A DNA stretch of 33,686 nucleotides from CAYRLZ01 sp964425275 (GCA_964425275.1 CAYRLZ010000067.1:1-33686), one strand, 5' to 3'. Counted from the stretch's first letter, positions 1-7,883 are shown. Program-made: numbers and translations. Notes: generated by a model from the sequence alone, not told the origin.

Positions 1-10
1 TAATAGCCAT
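1..10 (-). CDS. Start of a divergent gene (first codons only)
   Basis: Only the first three codons (ATG GCT ATT) lie in the window, so the product cannot be known. The gene is called because three signals line up on the minus strand: a TATAAT box (31-36), an AAGGAGT ribosome binding site (16-22) about 6 nt before the ATG, and the ATG itself (8-10). It would be transcribed away from the secreted-protein operon that starts at 194. Confidence 0.5.
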
Positions 11-30
11 AGATTACTCCTTTTTGGGAG

Positions 31-57
31 ATTATAGGATTTTAAGAAGCTTTTCAA
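31..57 (-). promoter_or_regulatory. Sigma-70-type promoter of the divergent gene
   Basis: On the minus strand, TTGAAA (52-57) and a perfect TATAAT (31-36) are separated by 15 bp, slightly short of the optimum. An AAGGAGT site and ATG follow. Confidence 0.5.
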
Positions 58-125
58 GTCCCGGATCCAAAAGATCTCTCTAGGGTAGATACCATGTCTT
101 GAAACAGTACGAAAAAAAACCGGGG

Positions 126-153
126 TTGACATCTCTTCTCTTTGCGGTAAAAT
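126..153 (+). promoter_or_regulatory. Sigma-70-type promoter of the 194-2157 operon
   Basis: TTGACA (126-131) and TAAAAT (148-153) are 16 bp apart. The expected start of transcription near 160 leaves a leader of about 34 nt that carries the GAGGAGGA ribosome binding site (183-190) before the ATG at 194. Confidence 0.7.
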
Positions 154-193
154 TTGGGTGTGGACTTGCATCCGATTTGCCTGAGGAGGACTT

Positions 194-667
194 ATGATTT
201 TACTTTTCGCGATGCTTTTTACCATTGGCGAGCCGAAGTCTTTATTACCCCATCTTATACCAATAGATAAGAAGGGGATAGAGACTACCCAAGATGGCTA
301 TCGCCAACTTAATGGCTTTGCCCTTCAACCCTACCGGTTAAAATTCTCCTTTTATATTGAGAACTTACCTAAAGAATGTGGCGACTTATTAAAGATCCGC
401 GTTAAAGGTGAGAATAAACCTCTCCGCTTCCGAATTTTAATCAAAAGAGAAGATGGTTATTACTACCACCAAATCTGGGAAAAGAAAATCACTAAAAATG
501 AGCAAACCCTCACTTTTTACCTAAAAGGAGGGGAAAGGATTTACAGCGACGCCTACCCCTATTCCTTGGTGCCCGATAAAAAACCCGACCTCTTCCTATT
601 TATTGAGAATGTCTCTAAGGGGAAATTTTCACTTTGCCTTGAGAAATTAATCTTGGAGGAAAGATGA
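194..667 (+). CDS. Small exported protein of unknown function
   Basis: I do not recognise this 157-residue protein. It starts with a short hydrophobic stretch (MILLFAMLFTIG) that could be a minimal signal peptide or anchor. The remainder is rich in charged and aromatic residues with alternating patterns suggesting a beta-sandwich, and there is no catalytic motif I can name. The start is well supported by GAGGAGGA at 183-190, 3 nt before the ATG. Its stop overlaps the ATG of the next gene (ATGA, 664-667), so the two are almost certainly translationally coupled. A role at the cell surface alongside the Asp-box protein is inferred from that coupling only. Confidence 0.6.
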   Translation: MILLFAMLFTIGEPKSLLPHLIPIDKKGIETTQDGYRQLNGFALQPYRLKFSFYIENLPKECGDLLKIRVKGENKPLRFRILIKREDGYYYHQIWEKKITKNEQTLTFYLKGGERIYSDAYPYSLVPDKKPDLFLFIENVSKGKFSLCLEKLILEER

Positions 668-2157
668 GCAAAATCAAATGTCCTTCCCTATTTTTTATAT
701 TTTATATCTCTTTAATTTTTCTCTATTCCCTAATTTATGCTGACCCACCATTTATTCCCAATATCCGAGCGGTAAATTCCGCCGATACGATAAATGAAGG
801 TGAATCCTGTCTTGCCCTGTTTGGTAATAATCTCTATGTGATATGCAATGTAAATGAGCGGAATCGCATTCCAATCATTCCATTTGGTAAATCAACAAAT
901 CAGGGGCTTTCTTGGTTTCCCACCTTTCCTTTTCGGGACAACTCAGTAGGTATTACCTGGCATACCGACCCGGTTCTTTTAACCGATAGTTTAGGTTATC
1001 TCCATATGTTTATCCAGTATTCAACCACGGTTATCCGGCATTATCTATCTACGGATAGCGGAAATACTTGGTCGGAGACAAGCGAGGTCTCGGACCGCTC
1101 AACCGGCGGTGATGTTGATAAACCCTGGTTTGTCTATTATCGGGGAAATATCTATGGCTGTTGGCAGGAATTTGGTGGCAGTGCCTCAGGGATTCGTTTC
1201 GTTAAGTCAACCGATGGCGGGAGAACCTGGATAAGGAGCCGCGCCGACCCGTCAAGAACCGGAATAACTGCCCTTTGCGTTGATAAATCAGGGAGGCTCT
1301 ATTTAGCCAATGTCTCCGGTTCCAGCCTCTACTTCCAAAAGTCAACCGATGGCGGGAATACCTGGACCTCACCGCGGTATCTCTCTAATGTCTCCTATTC
1401 CTCCGGTTATGGAGATAGGGCGCCACTGCCTTCAATTGCCGCCAAAGACGACGGCACAATCTTACTCATCTGGGTTGACAGCCGTTCTGGAAACTGGGAC
1501 ATACTGGCTAAAAGGTCAACGGACAGAGGGGAAAATTGGAGCGCTACCTTCATCCTCAATGATTCAACCGCTGGCGGGCAGTGCAAGGGATGGGCAACAA
1601 CTGACCCCTACGATAACTTTCACATCCTCTACTATCACACCCCTTCCTGGCCAACCTCTGCCTCAAGTAGATGGTCAGTTCGCTATACCTATTCCACGGA
1701 TGGCGGAAATACCTTTGCCCCGAGTATCAGGATTACCGATACCACCTTCACCTCACCGGTAAGTTTCTTGGGTGAATACCATATACTCGTTACCGATAGC
1801 CATAAGGTTTATGCGGTCTGGACCGATGGCCGGGATGGTAACCTAAACCTCTATTTCTCCTCGGCCGATTTAAGCCAATTGGGAATAATTGAAAGCGAGG
1901 CAAGACCGATATCCTTGAATTACCAACCCTTACCTACCTTTATCCGAAACGGCGAGATAGAATTAAAAAGAAACGATTTCTTAAAAGGAGGGGTAGCGGA
2001 AATCTTTGATGCCACCGGCCGGATGATAAAAGAGGTCCCCTTAATCGGAAATAGAATTAAAATCCGTGGACTTCCTAAGGGAAGCCTCCTTTTCCTGCGT
2101 CTTAAGAGATTAGGAATCCACCGTGGCGGAAAGGTCCTTAAGGTAATAAACCTTTAA
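664..2157 (+). CDS. Secreted sialidase-like (BNR/Asp-box) propeller with T9SS-type tail
   Basis: 497 residues. A hydrophobic segment at about residues 9-26 (FFIFYISLIFLYSLIYA) is a signal peptide. Asp-box motifs of the S-T-D-x-G-x-T-W type recur near residues 75, 130, 180, 225, 283 and 344, the pattern of six-bladed BNR/sialidase-like propellers. No full set of sialidase catalytic residues is evident, so an enzymatic role is unproven. The last 60 residues (including EIFDATGRMIKEV and ending KVLKVINL) look like a type A T9SS sorting domain: a short beta-sandwich with D-A-T-G-R and a basic last strand. The protein is therefore expected to be exported and attached at, or released from, the outer membrane. 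It overlaps the upstream gene by 4 bp. Confidence 0.8.
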   Translation: MSKIKCPSLFFIFYISLIFLYSLIYADPPFIPNIRAVNSADTINEGESCLALFGNNLYVICNVNERNRIPIIPFGKSTNQGLSWFPTFPFRDNSVGITWHTDPVLLTDSLGYLHMFIQYSTTVIRHYLSTDSGNTWSETSEVSDRSTGGDVDKPWFVYYRGNIYGCWQEFGGSASGIRFVKSTDGGRTWIRSRADPSRTGITALCVDKSGRLYLANVSGSSLYFQKSTDGGNTWTSPRYLSNVSYSSGYGDRAPLPSIAAKDDGTILLIWVDSRSGNWDILAKRSTDRGENWSATFILNDSTAGGQCKGWATTDPYDNFHILYYHTPSWPTSASSRWSVRYTYSTDGGNTFAPSIRITDTTFTSPVSFLGEYHILVTDSHKVYAVWTDGRDGNLNLYFSSADLSQLGIIESEARPISLNYQPLPTFIRNGEIELKRNDFLKGGVAEIFDATGRMIKEVPLIGNRIKIRGLPKGSLLFLRLKRLGIHRGGKVLKVINL

Positions 2158-2182
2158 TCCGCGACCGATTGTTTGAAAAACA

Positions 2183-2917
2183 ATGGCGGGAAGTATAAAA
2201 GAAAACCTAAGAATTATAAGAGATAAAATAGCCGAGATATGTGCCAAAAAGGGCATAAAGGAAGAGATAGAGATTGTTGCGGTTACCAAGGGAATCCCCA
2301 CGGAGAAGATAAGAGAGGTATTCACCGAAGGGATTAAGATAATTGGCGAAAATCGTGTTCAAGAGGCCGAGAAGAAATACCGGGAGATTGGCAATATCTT
2401 TGAGTGGCATATGGTCGGTCATCTCCAAACGAATAAAGTGAAAAGGGCATTGAATTTCTTTGAAGTAATCCAGAGCGTTGACTCTTTACATCTCGCGCAA
2501 GAGATTGATAAAAGGGCAAAAGAGATGAATAAGATAATCCCGGTCTTAATTGAGGTCAACACCTCAGGCGAAGAGACAAAATTTGGGGTGAAGCCGACTC
2601 AACTCTTTAACCTTATCGAAAATATCCTCCCCCTAAAAAATATAAGACTTATTGGTCTTATGACTTTGGGTCCCGGTTTAGCGGTTCAGGACCCGGAGAA
2701 GTCCCGCCCCTGCTTCCGTCAATTGTTTGAATTAAGAGAAAAGGTTAAGAATAAATTCTCTCTTCCGAATTCTCTCTTCCGCGGCCGCGCCAGGGAGCGG
2801 AGCGACCTAATTCTCTCAATGGGTATGTCTTCGGACTATGAGGTGGCGATTGAGGAAGGCGCAAATATGATAAGAATTGGAACGGCCATCTTCGGAAGAA
2901 GAGAAGAAGACCAGTAA
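2183..2917 (+). CDS. yggS: YggS/PROSC-family PLP-binding protein
   Basis: 244 residues, near the family length. The N-terminal strand IVAVTKG carries the lysine (about residue 35) expected to hold pyridoxal phosphate. Other family blocks are GENRVQEA, WHMVGHLQTNKVK and the C-terminal LSMGMSSDYEVAIEEGANMIRIGTAIFG region. The family buffers cytosolic PLP and affects amino-acid homeostasis; it is not a racemase despite the fold. Just before the LSMGM block is an extra segment of roughly 13 residues (NSLFRGRARERSD) that I would not expect in the family; see the tandem repeat at 2754-2781. No ribosome binding site is visible before the ATG. The gene lies 25 bp after the preceding secreted-protein gene. 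Confidence 0.9.
   Translation: MAGSIKENLRIIRDKIAEICAKKGIKEEIEIVAVTKGIPTEKIREVFTEGIKIIGENRVQEAEKKYREIGNIFEWHMVGHLQTNKVKRALNFFEVIQSVDSLHLAQEIDKRAKEMNKIIPVLIEVNTSGEETKFGVKPTQLFNLIENILPLKNIRLIGLMTLGPGLAVQDPEKSRPCFRQLFELREKVKNKFSLPNSLFRGRARERSDLILSMGMSSDYEVAIEEGANMIRIGTAIFGRREEDQ
2754..2781 (+). repeat. Perfect 14-bp tandem duplication inside yggS
   Basis: AATTCTCTCTTCCG occurs twice head to tail (2754-2767 and 2768-2781), and its first nine bases recur at 2809-2817. It flanks the extra, GC-rich segment of the yggS coding region (GCGGCCGCGCC, GGGAGCGGAGCGAC). Confidence 0.85.
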
Positions 2918-2943
2918 TGAAAAACAACCGCTATCTCCCTTAA

Positions 2944-3306
2944 ATGGACAAAGAGAGATTTGAAGAGATAGTCTTAGAGGCATTAAAAGATATCCCGCCC
3001 TTCTTTCAAAAGAAGATGGAGAATGTTGAGATAGTGATTGAAGATTATGCCCCACCCACTCTCCGGGATAGACTAAAAGTCCATCCCTATGCCCTCTTTG
3101 GCTTATACGAAGGCGTCCCACTGCGTTGGCGGGGAAGTTTTTACGGCAATGTCCTGCCCGATAAGATAACCATCTTCCAAAGACCAATCGAGGAATATTG
3201 CCAAACCGAAGATGAGATAAAAGAGATGGTCAAGAAGGTTGTGATGCACGAGATTGGTCATTACTTCGGCTTAGGTGAAAAGGAATTAAGGGATTTAGGA
3301 TTGTAA
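2944..3306 (+). CDS. Small zincin-like metallopeptidase (PF06262-type)
   Basis: 120 residues, the usual size of this family. The C-terminal helix has HEIGHYFGL, an HExxH zinc site followed by the G-x-x-E (GLGEKE) typical of the group. Upstream, the segment LFGLYEGVPLRWRG and the I-x-I-F-Q-R-P-I block match family features. It is probably cytosolic, since no signal peptide is visible; substrates of the family are unknown. The ATG at 2944 has no ribosome binding site in front of it. It follows yggS by 26 bp and may be co-transcribed. Confidence 0.8.
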   Translation: MDKERFEEIVLEALKDIPPFFQKKMENVEIVIEDYAPPTLRDRLKVHPYALFGLYEGVPLRWRGSFYGNVLPDKITIFQRPIEEYCQTEDEIKEMVKKVVMHEIGHYFGLGEKELRDLGL

Positions 3307-3333
3307 TCAAACCAAACCGGTCCCGGAAGTCTC

Positions 3334-3362
3334 TTGACTTCTTCTCGTAATTCGGGTAATAT
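3334..3362 (+). promoter_or_regulatory. Promoter of the pyrimidine operon, apparently leaderless
   Basis: TTGACT (3334-3339) and TAATAT (3357-3362) are 17 bp apart. Only 5 nt separate the -10 box from the ATG at 3368, and there is no ribosome binding site, so transcription should begin at or next to the start codon. The -35 box overlaps one arm of a perfect 6-bp inverted repeat (GAAGTC TCTT GACTTC, 3326-3341), which could be an operator. Confidence 0.65.
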
Positions 3363-3367
3363 CATTT

Positions 3368-3598
3368 ATGGCCAAAAAGGCTAAGAAGGAAATAAGGGAA
3401 GAAAAGAAAAGAGCAAAGGAAGGACGGCGATTGCCCAATGTCTCCTTCACCAAAAAGAATTATCTCCTTCTTATTCTGGCCATCATGGTCATCGCGGCCG
3501 GATTCATCACCCTATCTTTGGGCTCAATTACCCTTGCCCCGATTTTATTGGTGGTTGGCTATTGCGTCTTGGTCCCCCTTGCCTTGCTCATAAAATGA
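3368..3598 (+). CDS. Small two-helix membrane protein, DUF3098-like
   Basis: 76 residues: a strongly basic, helical N-terminus (MAKKAKKEIREEKKRAKEGR), then two hydrophobic segments at about residues 31-50 and 55-75. The overall plan, including the TLAPILLVVGY segment, resembles the DUF3098 family of FCB bacteria; this assignment is moderate. Function unknown. It is the first gene of the pyr transcript, and its stop codon overlaps the pyrR start (ATGA at 3595-3598), so pyrR translation is probably coupled to it. Confidence 0.65.
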   Translation: MAKKAKKEIREEKKRAKEGRRLPNVSFTKKNYLLLILAIMVIAAGFITLSLGSITLAPILLVVGYCVLVPLALLIK

Positions 3599-4161
3599 AG
3601 AAAGGCATCACACCGAAAGGTAAAGCAAGTTCTGAGAAGTTACTCCTCTCACCTTCCCAGGTCCTAAAAAAATTAAAGGAATTAGCCAAGGAGATTATAA
3701 AAAGAGAAGGAACGGAAAGTCTTGTCCTCATCGGAATAAAAAGAAGAGGCGACATTCTGGCGCAGCGGCTCGCCACAATAATGGAAAAGATGACCGATAA
3801 GAAAATCCCGGTCGGTGCCATCTGTATCACCTTCTATCGGGATGACCTTGACCTAATCGCCGAGGCACCAGTTATCCGAGGAAGTGAAATTATCTTCCCC
3901 TTAGAAGGTAAAACGGTTGTTATCGTTGACGATGTCATCTTTACCGGTCGGACAATCCGTGCCGCCCTGCAGGAGATCTTAGATTACGGTCGCCCGAAGA
4001 AGATAAGGCTGGCGGTATTGGTTGACCGAGGAAATCGGGAGGTGCCAATTCAACCCGACTACTATGGAATTAAAGTCAAGGCAAAGAAAGAAGATATTGT
4101 TGATATTCTCTTAAAAGAAGAAGATGGAAGAGAAGGGGTTTTCCAAAGGTCTCGCCCGTAA
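3595..4161 (+). CDS. pyrR: PyrR, bifunctional pyr regulator / uracil phosphoribosyltransferase
   Basis: 188 residues from the ATG at 3595. An upstream in-frame start at 3562 lies inside the preceding gene and adds residues foreign to the family, so I prefer 3595, which overlaps the previous stop as ATGA. The PRPP-binding loop VVIVDDVIFTGRTIRAAL is intact, with LIGIKRRGDILAQRL and ITFYRDDL upstream, as in PyrR. In Firmicutes PyrR binds pyr leader RNA and also has weak UPRTase activity. Here no leader or attenuator is seen before the operon, so its regulatory mode is uncertain. Its last 38 bp overlap pyrB. Confidence 0.9.
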   Translation: MKKGITPKGKASSEKLLLSPSQVLKKLKELAKEIIKREGTESLVLIGIKRRGDILAQRLATIMEKMTDKKIPVGAICITFYRDDLDLIAEAPVIRGSEIIFPLEGKTVVIVDDVIFTGRTIRAALQEILDYGRPKKIRLAVLVDRGNREVPIQPDYYGIKVKAKKEDIVDILLKEEDGREGVFQRSRP

Positions 4162-5080
4162 AGACCTCCTCAGTATTGAACAACTCACCACCGAAGAAAT
4201 CTGGACGATTTTAAGAACCGCCCGTAGTTTCCGGGAGGTCCTGGAAAGACCAATCCCCATCGTCCCTTCTTTAAGAGGCAAGACGATAGTCGGTCTTTTC
4301 TTTGAACCTTCCACCCGCACCGCGCTTTCCTTTGCCTTAGCGACCAAGCGGCTCTCCGGTGATTATCAGTCATTCTCCTTAAGCAGTTCTTCGGTGGCGA
4401 AGGGTGAGACGGTTCTGGATACACTCAAAAATATTGAGGCGATGCGGATTGATGGAGTAGTGATTCGCCACCCCAACCCGGGGATTGGGCATTTTTTAGC
4501 CAAAAGACTTACCTGCTTTGTTATCAATGCCGGTGATGGCGCTCATGAACACCCAACCCAGGCCCTACTTGATATCTATACCGCCTGGGAAAAGAATAAC
4601 TACAAGACACTGGAAAAGAAGAAGGTCTTAATCATTGGCGATATCTTAAACTCCCGAGTTGCCCGTTCCGATATCTACGGCTTTTCCAAACTCGGGGCCG
4701 AGGTCGCCTTAGCCGGTCCGCCACCACTCCTGCCACCAGAAGCAAAAACCTTAGGGGTAAAGATTTACTACCAGATAGATGACATACTGCCCGAATTTGA
4801 TATAATAATTGCCTTACGAATTCAATCAGAAAGGGAAAAAGGGCTGTCTCCTATCCCTAATTTAAGAGAATACCGCAAGCATTATGGTATAACCCGAGAG
4901 CGACTGAAAAGAATCCGAGATGATACATTGCTATTTCATCCCGGTCCGGTAAATTGGGGAGTGGAATTGGATTTTGAAGTGAGCAAAGATATTCGGAGCA
5001 CAATCCTTGGACAGGTGAAGAATGGCGTGGCGGTAAGGATGGCGGTATTACTCTTATTAGCAAAAGGAGATGAGATTTAG
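4124..5080 (+). CDS. pyrB: Aspartate carbamoyltransferase, catalytic chain
   Basis: 318 residues. It condenses carbamoyl phosphate with aspartate, the committed step of UMP synthesis. FFEPSTRTALSFALA holds the carbamoyl-phosphate loop (S-T-R-T), SSSVAKGET is the lysine loop, and HPTQALLDIYT contains the H-P-x-Q-A-L-x-D motif. The C-terminal loop reads HPGPVNWGVELD, where related class B enzymes usually have N-R after H-P-x-P-V; the W is unusual. The start lies inside pyrR (38-bp overlap) and gives about 8 residues before the usual N-terminus. No regulatory pyrI chain follows; pyrC does. Confidence 0.93.
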   Translation: MEEKGFSKGLARKDLLSIEQLTTEEIWTILRTARSFREVLERPIPIVPSLRGKTIVGLFFEPSTRTALSFALATKRLSGDYQSFSLSSSSVAKGETVLDTLKNIEAMRIDGVVIRHPNPGIGHFLAKRLTCFVINAGDGAHEHPTQALLDIYTAWEKNNYKTLEKKKVLIIGDILNSRVARSDIYGFSKLGAEVALAGPPPLLPPEAKTLGVKIYYQIDDILPEFDIIIALRIQSEREKGLSPIPNLREYRKHYGITRERLKRIRDDTLLFHPGPVNWGVELDFEVSKDIRSTILGQVKNGVAVRMAVLLLLAKGDEI

Positions 5081-6374
5081 TCGTATGAAAAAGTTTAACC
5101 TCCGGGAAATATCTTCCCTACTCTTAAAAGATGGGCAGGTCTTTGACTTAGAAAAGGAGAGCTCAAAGAAGGCAACCATTTTTGTGAAGGAGGGCAAGAT
5201 TATCAAGCCGGAGAAGAGAAGACCGGCGGAGGTCCTTTCTCTTGCCGGCAAATATATCCTGCCCGGGTTTATTGACCTCCATTGCCATCTCCGGGAACCG
5301 GGGAGAGAAGATGAAGAGACGATTGAAACCGGAACCCTCTCTGCCCTGAAAGGCGGATTCGTAAAAATCGCCTGTATGCCTAATACCGACCCACCGCTCG
5401 ATAATCAAGGGCTTGTGAAATTAGTTCTTGAGAAGGGCAAAAATGCCGGTAATGCCCAAGTTTTACCCATCGGTTGTGCGACAAAAGAGAGGAAGGGTGA
5501 AGTGATGGCACCGCTGGGCGAGTTAGTAGACGCCGGTGTCGTTGCCGTCTCGGACGATGGCGACCCAATAAGAAACCCCAAGATGATGCGAAACCTGTTA
5601 GAATGGACAAAGGTCTTTGACATACCGGTGATTGACCACTGCGAGGATAAAGACCTGACCGCGGATGCGGTAATGAATGAGTCGGCAGTATCTTTTAAGT
5701 TAGGATTAAAAGGTGCACCGGACATTGCCGAATCTTTATTTGTCTATCGCGACCTCATACTTGCCGAGCGGACCGGGGGAAAACTCCATCTGGCCCATAT
5801 CACAACCGAGCGCTCCTGTGAAATCCTAGCCTGGGCAAAGGATAAGGGCATAGAATTCTCGGCTGAGACCTGCCCCCATTATTTTACCCTGACTGATGAG
5901 ATGGTAGAGACCTTTGACCCGAATTATAAAGTTAACCCACCTTTAAGGACAAAGCGGGATGTTGAGGCAGTGAAGGAGGCACTGAGTAAAGGACTGATTG
6001 ATTGTATAACTACTGACCATGCCCCCCATCTTGGGCAAGAGAAGGAGAGTGATTTTGCCTCAGCGCCCGCTGGCATAATTGGCTTTGAGACCGCCTTCTC
6101 TCTATCTTATGAAGAATTAGTTTTGAAGGGTTATTTATCACTACCTCAATTGGTCAAGAAGTTCACCATAAACCCGGCAAAGGTCTTAGGCATTAAGTGC
6201 CATTCGCTTGCTTTTGGTGAGGAGGCAAATTTAGTTATCTTCAATCCCAAAAGGGAATGGGTTTATACCGAGGAAGAGATACTCTCCCAATCAAAGAATT
6301 CGCCCTTCATCGGGCGGAGATTAAAAGGTAAGATTGAAGCGGTCATCATCGGTAAGAAATTATTTGAGTTTTAA
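5070..6374 (+). CDS. pyrC: Dihydroorotase (type I)
   Basis: 434 residues. It cyclises carbamoyl aspartate to dihydroorotate. All metal ligands of the amidohydrolase fold are visible: DLHCHLREPG (two His), VSDDGDP (Asp), IDHCEDK (His), LAHITTE (His) and TTDHAPH (Asp). SAETCPHYFTLT and N-P-A-K-V-L-G near the C-terminus are family blocks, so it is likely active. Start choice is ambiguous: the ATG at 5070 overlaps pyrB by 11 bp but abuts the AAGGAG site (5064-5069), while a second ATG at 5085 is 15 nt after it. Genes for the remaining pyrimidine steps are not in the window. Confidence 0.95.
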   Translation: MRFSRMKKFNLREISSLLLKDGQVFDLEKESSKKATIFVKEGKIIKPEKRRPAEVLSLAGKYILPGFIDLHCHLREPGREDEETIETGTLSALKGGFVKIACMPNTDPPLDNQGLVKLVLEKGKNAGNAQVLPIGCATKERKGEVMAPLGELVDAGVVAVSDDGDPIRNPKMMRNLLEWTKVFDIPVIDHCEDKDLTADAVMNESAVSFKLGLKGAPDIAESLFVYRDLILAERTGGKLHLAHITTERSCEILAWAKDKGIEFSAETCPHYFTLTDEMVETFDPNYKVNPPLRTKRDVEAVKEALSKGLIDCITTDHAPHLGQEKESDFASAPAGIIGFETAFSLSYEELVLKGYLSLPQLVKKFTINPAKVLGIKCHSLAFGEEANLVIFNPKREWVYTEEEILSQSKNSPFIGRRLKGKIEAVIIGKKLFEF

Positions 6375-6403
6375 TTTTAGCGTTTATTACCCCGATTAAG
6401 TTT

Positions 6404-7228
6404 TTAGCCCTCCCCTCCTCGCAATTTCTTAATCTTCTTCCAGACAATTGACTTCGCTTGATACTCCGGATAGGTTTCATAAATATATTCTAAGAGTTTA
6501 ATTAAAGGATACCGAGCATATTTTGTCTTTATCTCTTCAATTGACCGCATTATTTTTTTATCCAGGGCATTTGCCCCTTTAATCAATCCCTTGGCCAGTT
6601 TAATTCCTTTATTGGTCAGCCGATACTCAATATTCCAGCCGTGCTCCTCAAAGAGGTCGCTGATTTCTTTCTCCAGGGGCGGTGCCTTCAACCTCCGCAC
6701 CTTCACCTTCTCAACCTTTCCCTCTTTTCTTAGATTCTCCAAATCCTCATATAACTCCGGGGCAAAAGGACCGAACTTATGGAGAGCGAACTCATAGTAA
6801 TCCTTCACATACCGATTTAGCCCCTTTTCCCGCATCAAAAGGAAGAGATATTTCATAATCCGTGTGATACACCTTATCCCTCTTCTCGGCGGTCCGTAAA
6901 GCAAGAGAATTAAGAAGTCAGTTCTCCGCTCAAAGGCGATAACCTTCTCTTCCGCTTCCCTGGCTGCCTTTATCTCCTCTAATCTCTTTTTAATTCTCTG
7001 CCAGACTCTTTTGCTTCTCTCCTCGGGCAAATGCCCAAGAGAGAATGCCTTATGTAATTCAATAGAGAAGAGTAACCGGGGACGTAATTCCGAGGCGATA
7101 TCCGGGTATTTCTTTAAGAAACCTTCAACTAACTCTTCATCCTTAACCCTTCCCCATTCCTTGCGGTAAAGTTTATCAAACTCCTCCACACAAAATGCCA
7201 GTCTTTCTTCTTTATTCTTCCATTTCAT
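6404..7228 (-). CDS. Sigma-factor partner: anti-sigma-like segment fused to a YwgA-like winged-helix segment
   Basis: 274 residues, no transmembrane segment. Residues 1-85 (EELVEGFLKKYPDIASELRP, then a P-x-x-R-x-x-R helix) resemble the N-terminal segments encoded next to ECF sigma factors, where a run like Y-P-D-x-A-x-E-L-R-P is common. From about residue 105 the protein changes character: FLILLLYGP, IMKYLFLLMREKG, FALHKFGPFAPELYEDLENL and YRLTNKGIKLAKG resemble the YwgA/Panacea-like winged-helix group (G-P-x-x-x-E-L-x-x-D-L-x-x-L). It starts inside the sigma gene (17-bp overlap) with a good AGGAGG site just upstream of the ATG, so the two are coupled. A role in restraining or sensing for the sigma factor is inferred from context. 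Confidence 0.6.
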   Translation of the reverse strand: MKWKNKEERLAFCVEEFDKLYRKEWGRVKDEELVEGFLKKYPDIASELRPRLLFSIELHKAFSLGHLPEERSKRVWQRIKKRLEEIKAAREAEEKVIAFERRTDFLILLLYGPPRRGIRCITRIMKYLFLLMREKGLNRYVKDYYEFALHKFGPFAPELYEDLENLRKEGKVEKVKVRRLKAPPLEKEISDLFEEHGWNIEYRLTNKGIKLAKGLIKGANALDKKIMRSIEEIKTKYARYPLIKLLEYIYETYPEYQAKSIVWKKIKKLRGGEG

Positions 7229-7772
7229 CTTTTCCTCCTAACTCTTTAGTCAAAATCTCCCGGAGTTTCTCCCTTGCCCTATGGAGTAGCAACCTCACCG
7301 CCTGATGACTCCTCCTTAATTTCTTGGCAACCTCCTTTGCCGAATACCCATAATCATAAAAGAGCAAAAGAACCTCCTGGTAATCTTTGGGTAGTTTCTC
7401 CCGGGCTCTGGTCAGCCTTAGCCGATTTTCATCCATACCGGTATCCGGATTCAAGTCAACCAGCATCTCCTCTGGTATCTCATCAATCCGGGAGAATTTT
7501 CTCTCCCCATCTCTTAACATTAAACTGATAACACTCCGGGCAGTGAGTGCCAACCAGTTTTTTAGCGAACCACCCCGGATTGTTGGCAAAAAATTCATAA
7601 ATCGTTCAAAGGTCTGGGCGACGACCTCCTCGGCGTCATCCGGATTCTTAAAAACCTTTAACCCATAATAATAAATCATATCCCGATACTTCTGATAAAT
7701 TTGAGCAATTGCCTCTTCATCATACTCCTTTGCCCTGGCCAGAATCTCAGCCTCTGGTGATTTCTCTTCCAT
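7212..7772 (-). CDS. ECF-type RNA polymerase sigma factor
   Basis: 186 residues. Region 2 is at about residues 18-85 (YQKYRDMIYYYGLKVFKNPD, DAEEVVAQTFERF). Region 4 is at about 125-175, with the helix-turn-helix YSAKEVAKKLRRSHQAVRLL and a basic recognition helix. No region 3 or 1.1 is present, as expected for ECF sigmas. No ribosome binding site stands directly before the ATG at 7772; an AGGAA lies about 17 nt upstream, where it may instead serve a five-codon reading frame (MRKQT, stop). The partner gene overlaps its 3' end. A 12-bp repeat array lies immediately upstream of its promoter. Confidence 0.88.
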   Translation of the reverse strand: MEEKSPEAEILARAKEYDEEAIAQIYQKYRDMIYYYGLKVFKNPDDAEEVVAQTFERFMNFLPTIRGGSLKNWLALTARSVISLMLRDGERKFSRIDEIPEEMLVDLNPDTGMDENRLRLTRAREKLPKDYQEVLLLFYDYGYSAKEVAKKLRRSHQAVRLLLHRAREKLREILTKELGGKDEMEE

Positions 7773-7848
7773 CGGTATTAGGTCTGCTTCCTCATTTTTT
7801 TAAACTTTAAGGGAAATACTACCTTTTGGCAATCTCCACACCAAAAAC

Positions 7849-7875
7849 CTTATACCAGAAACCAGGGGTTGTCAA
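7849..7875 (-). promoter_or_regulatory. Candidate promoter of the ECF sigma operon
   Basis: On the minus strand, TTGACA (7870-7875) and TATAAG (7849-7854) are 15 bp apart, a little short. The expected leader is about 70 nt. The -35 box lies 8 bp from the nearest unit of the 12-bp array that extends upstream of it. Confidence 0.45.
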
Positions 7876-7883
7876 GTCCCCAT

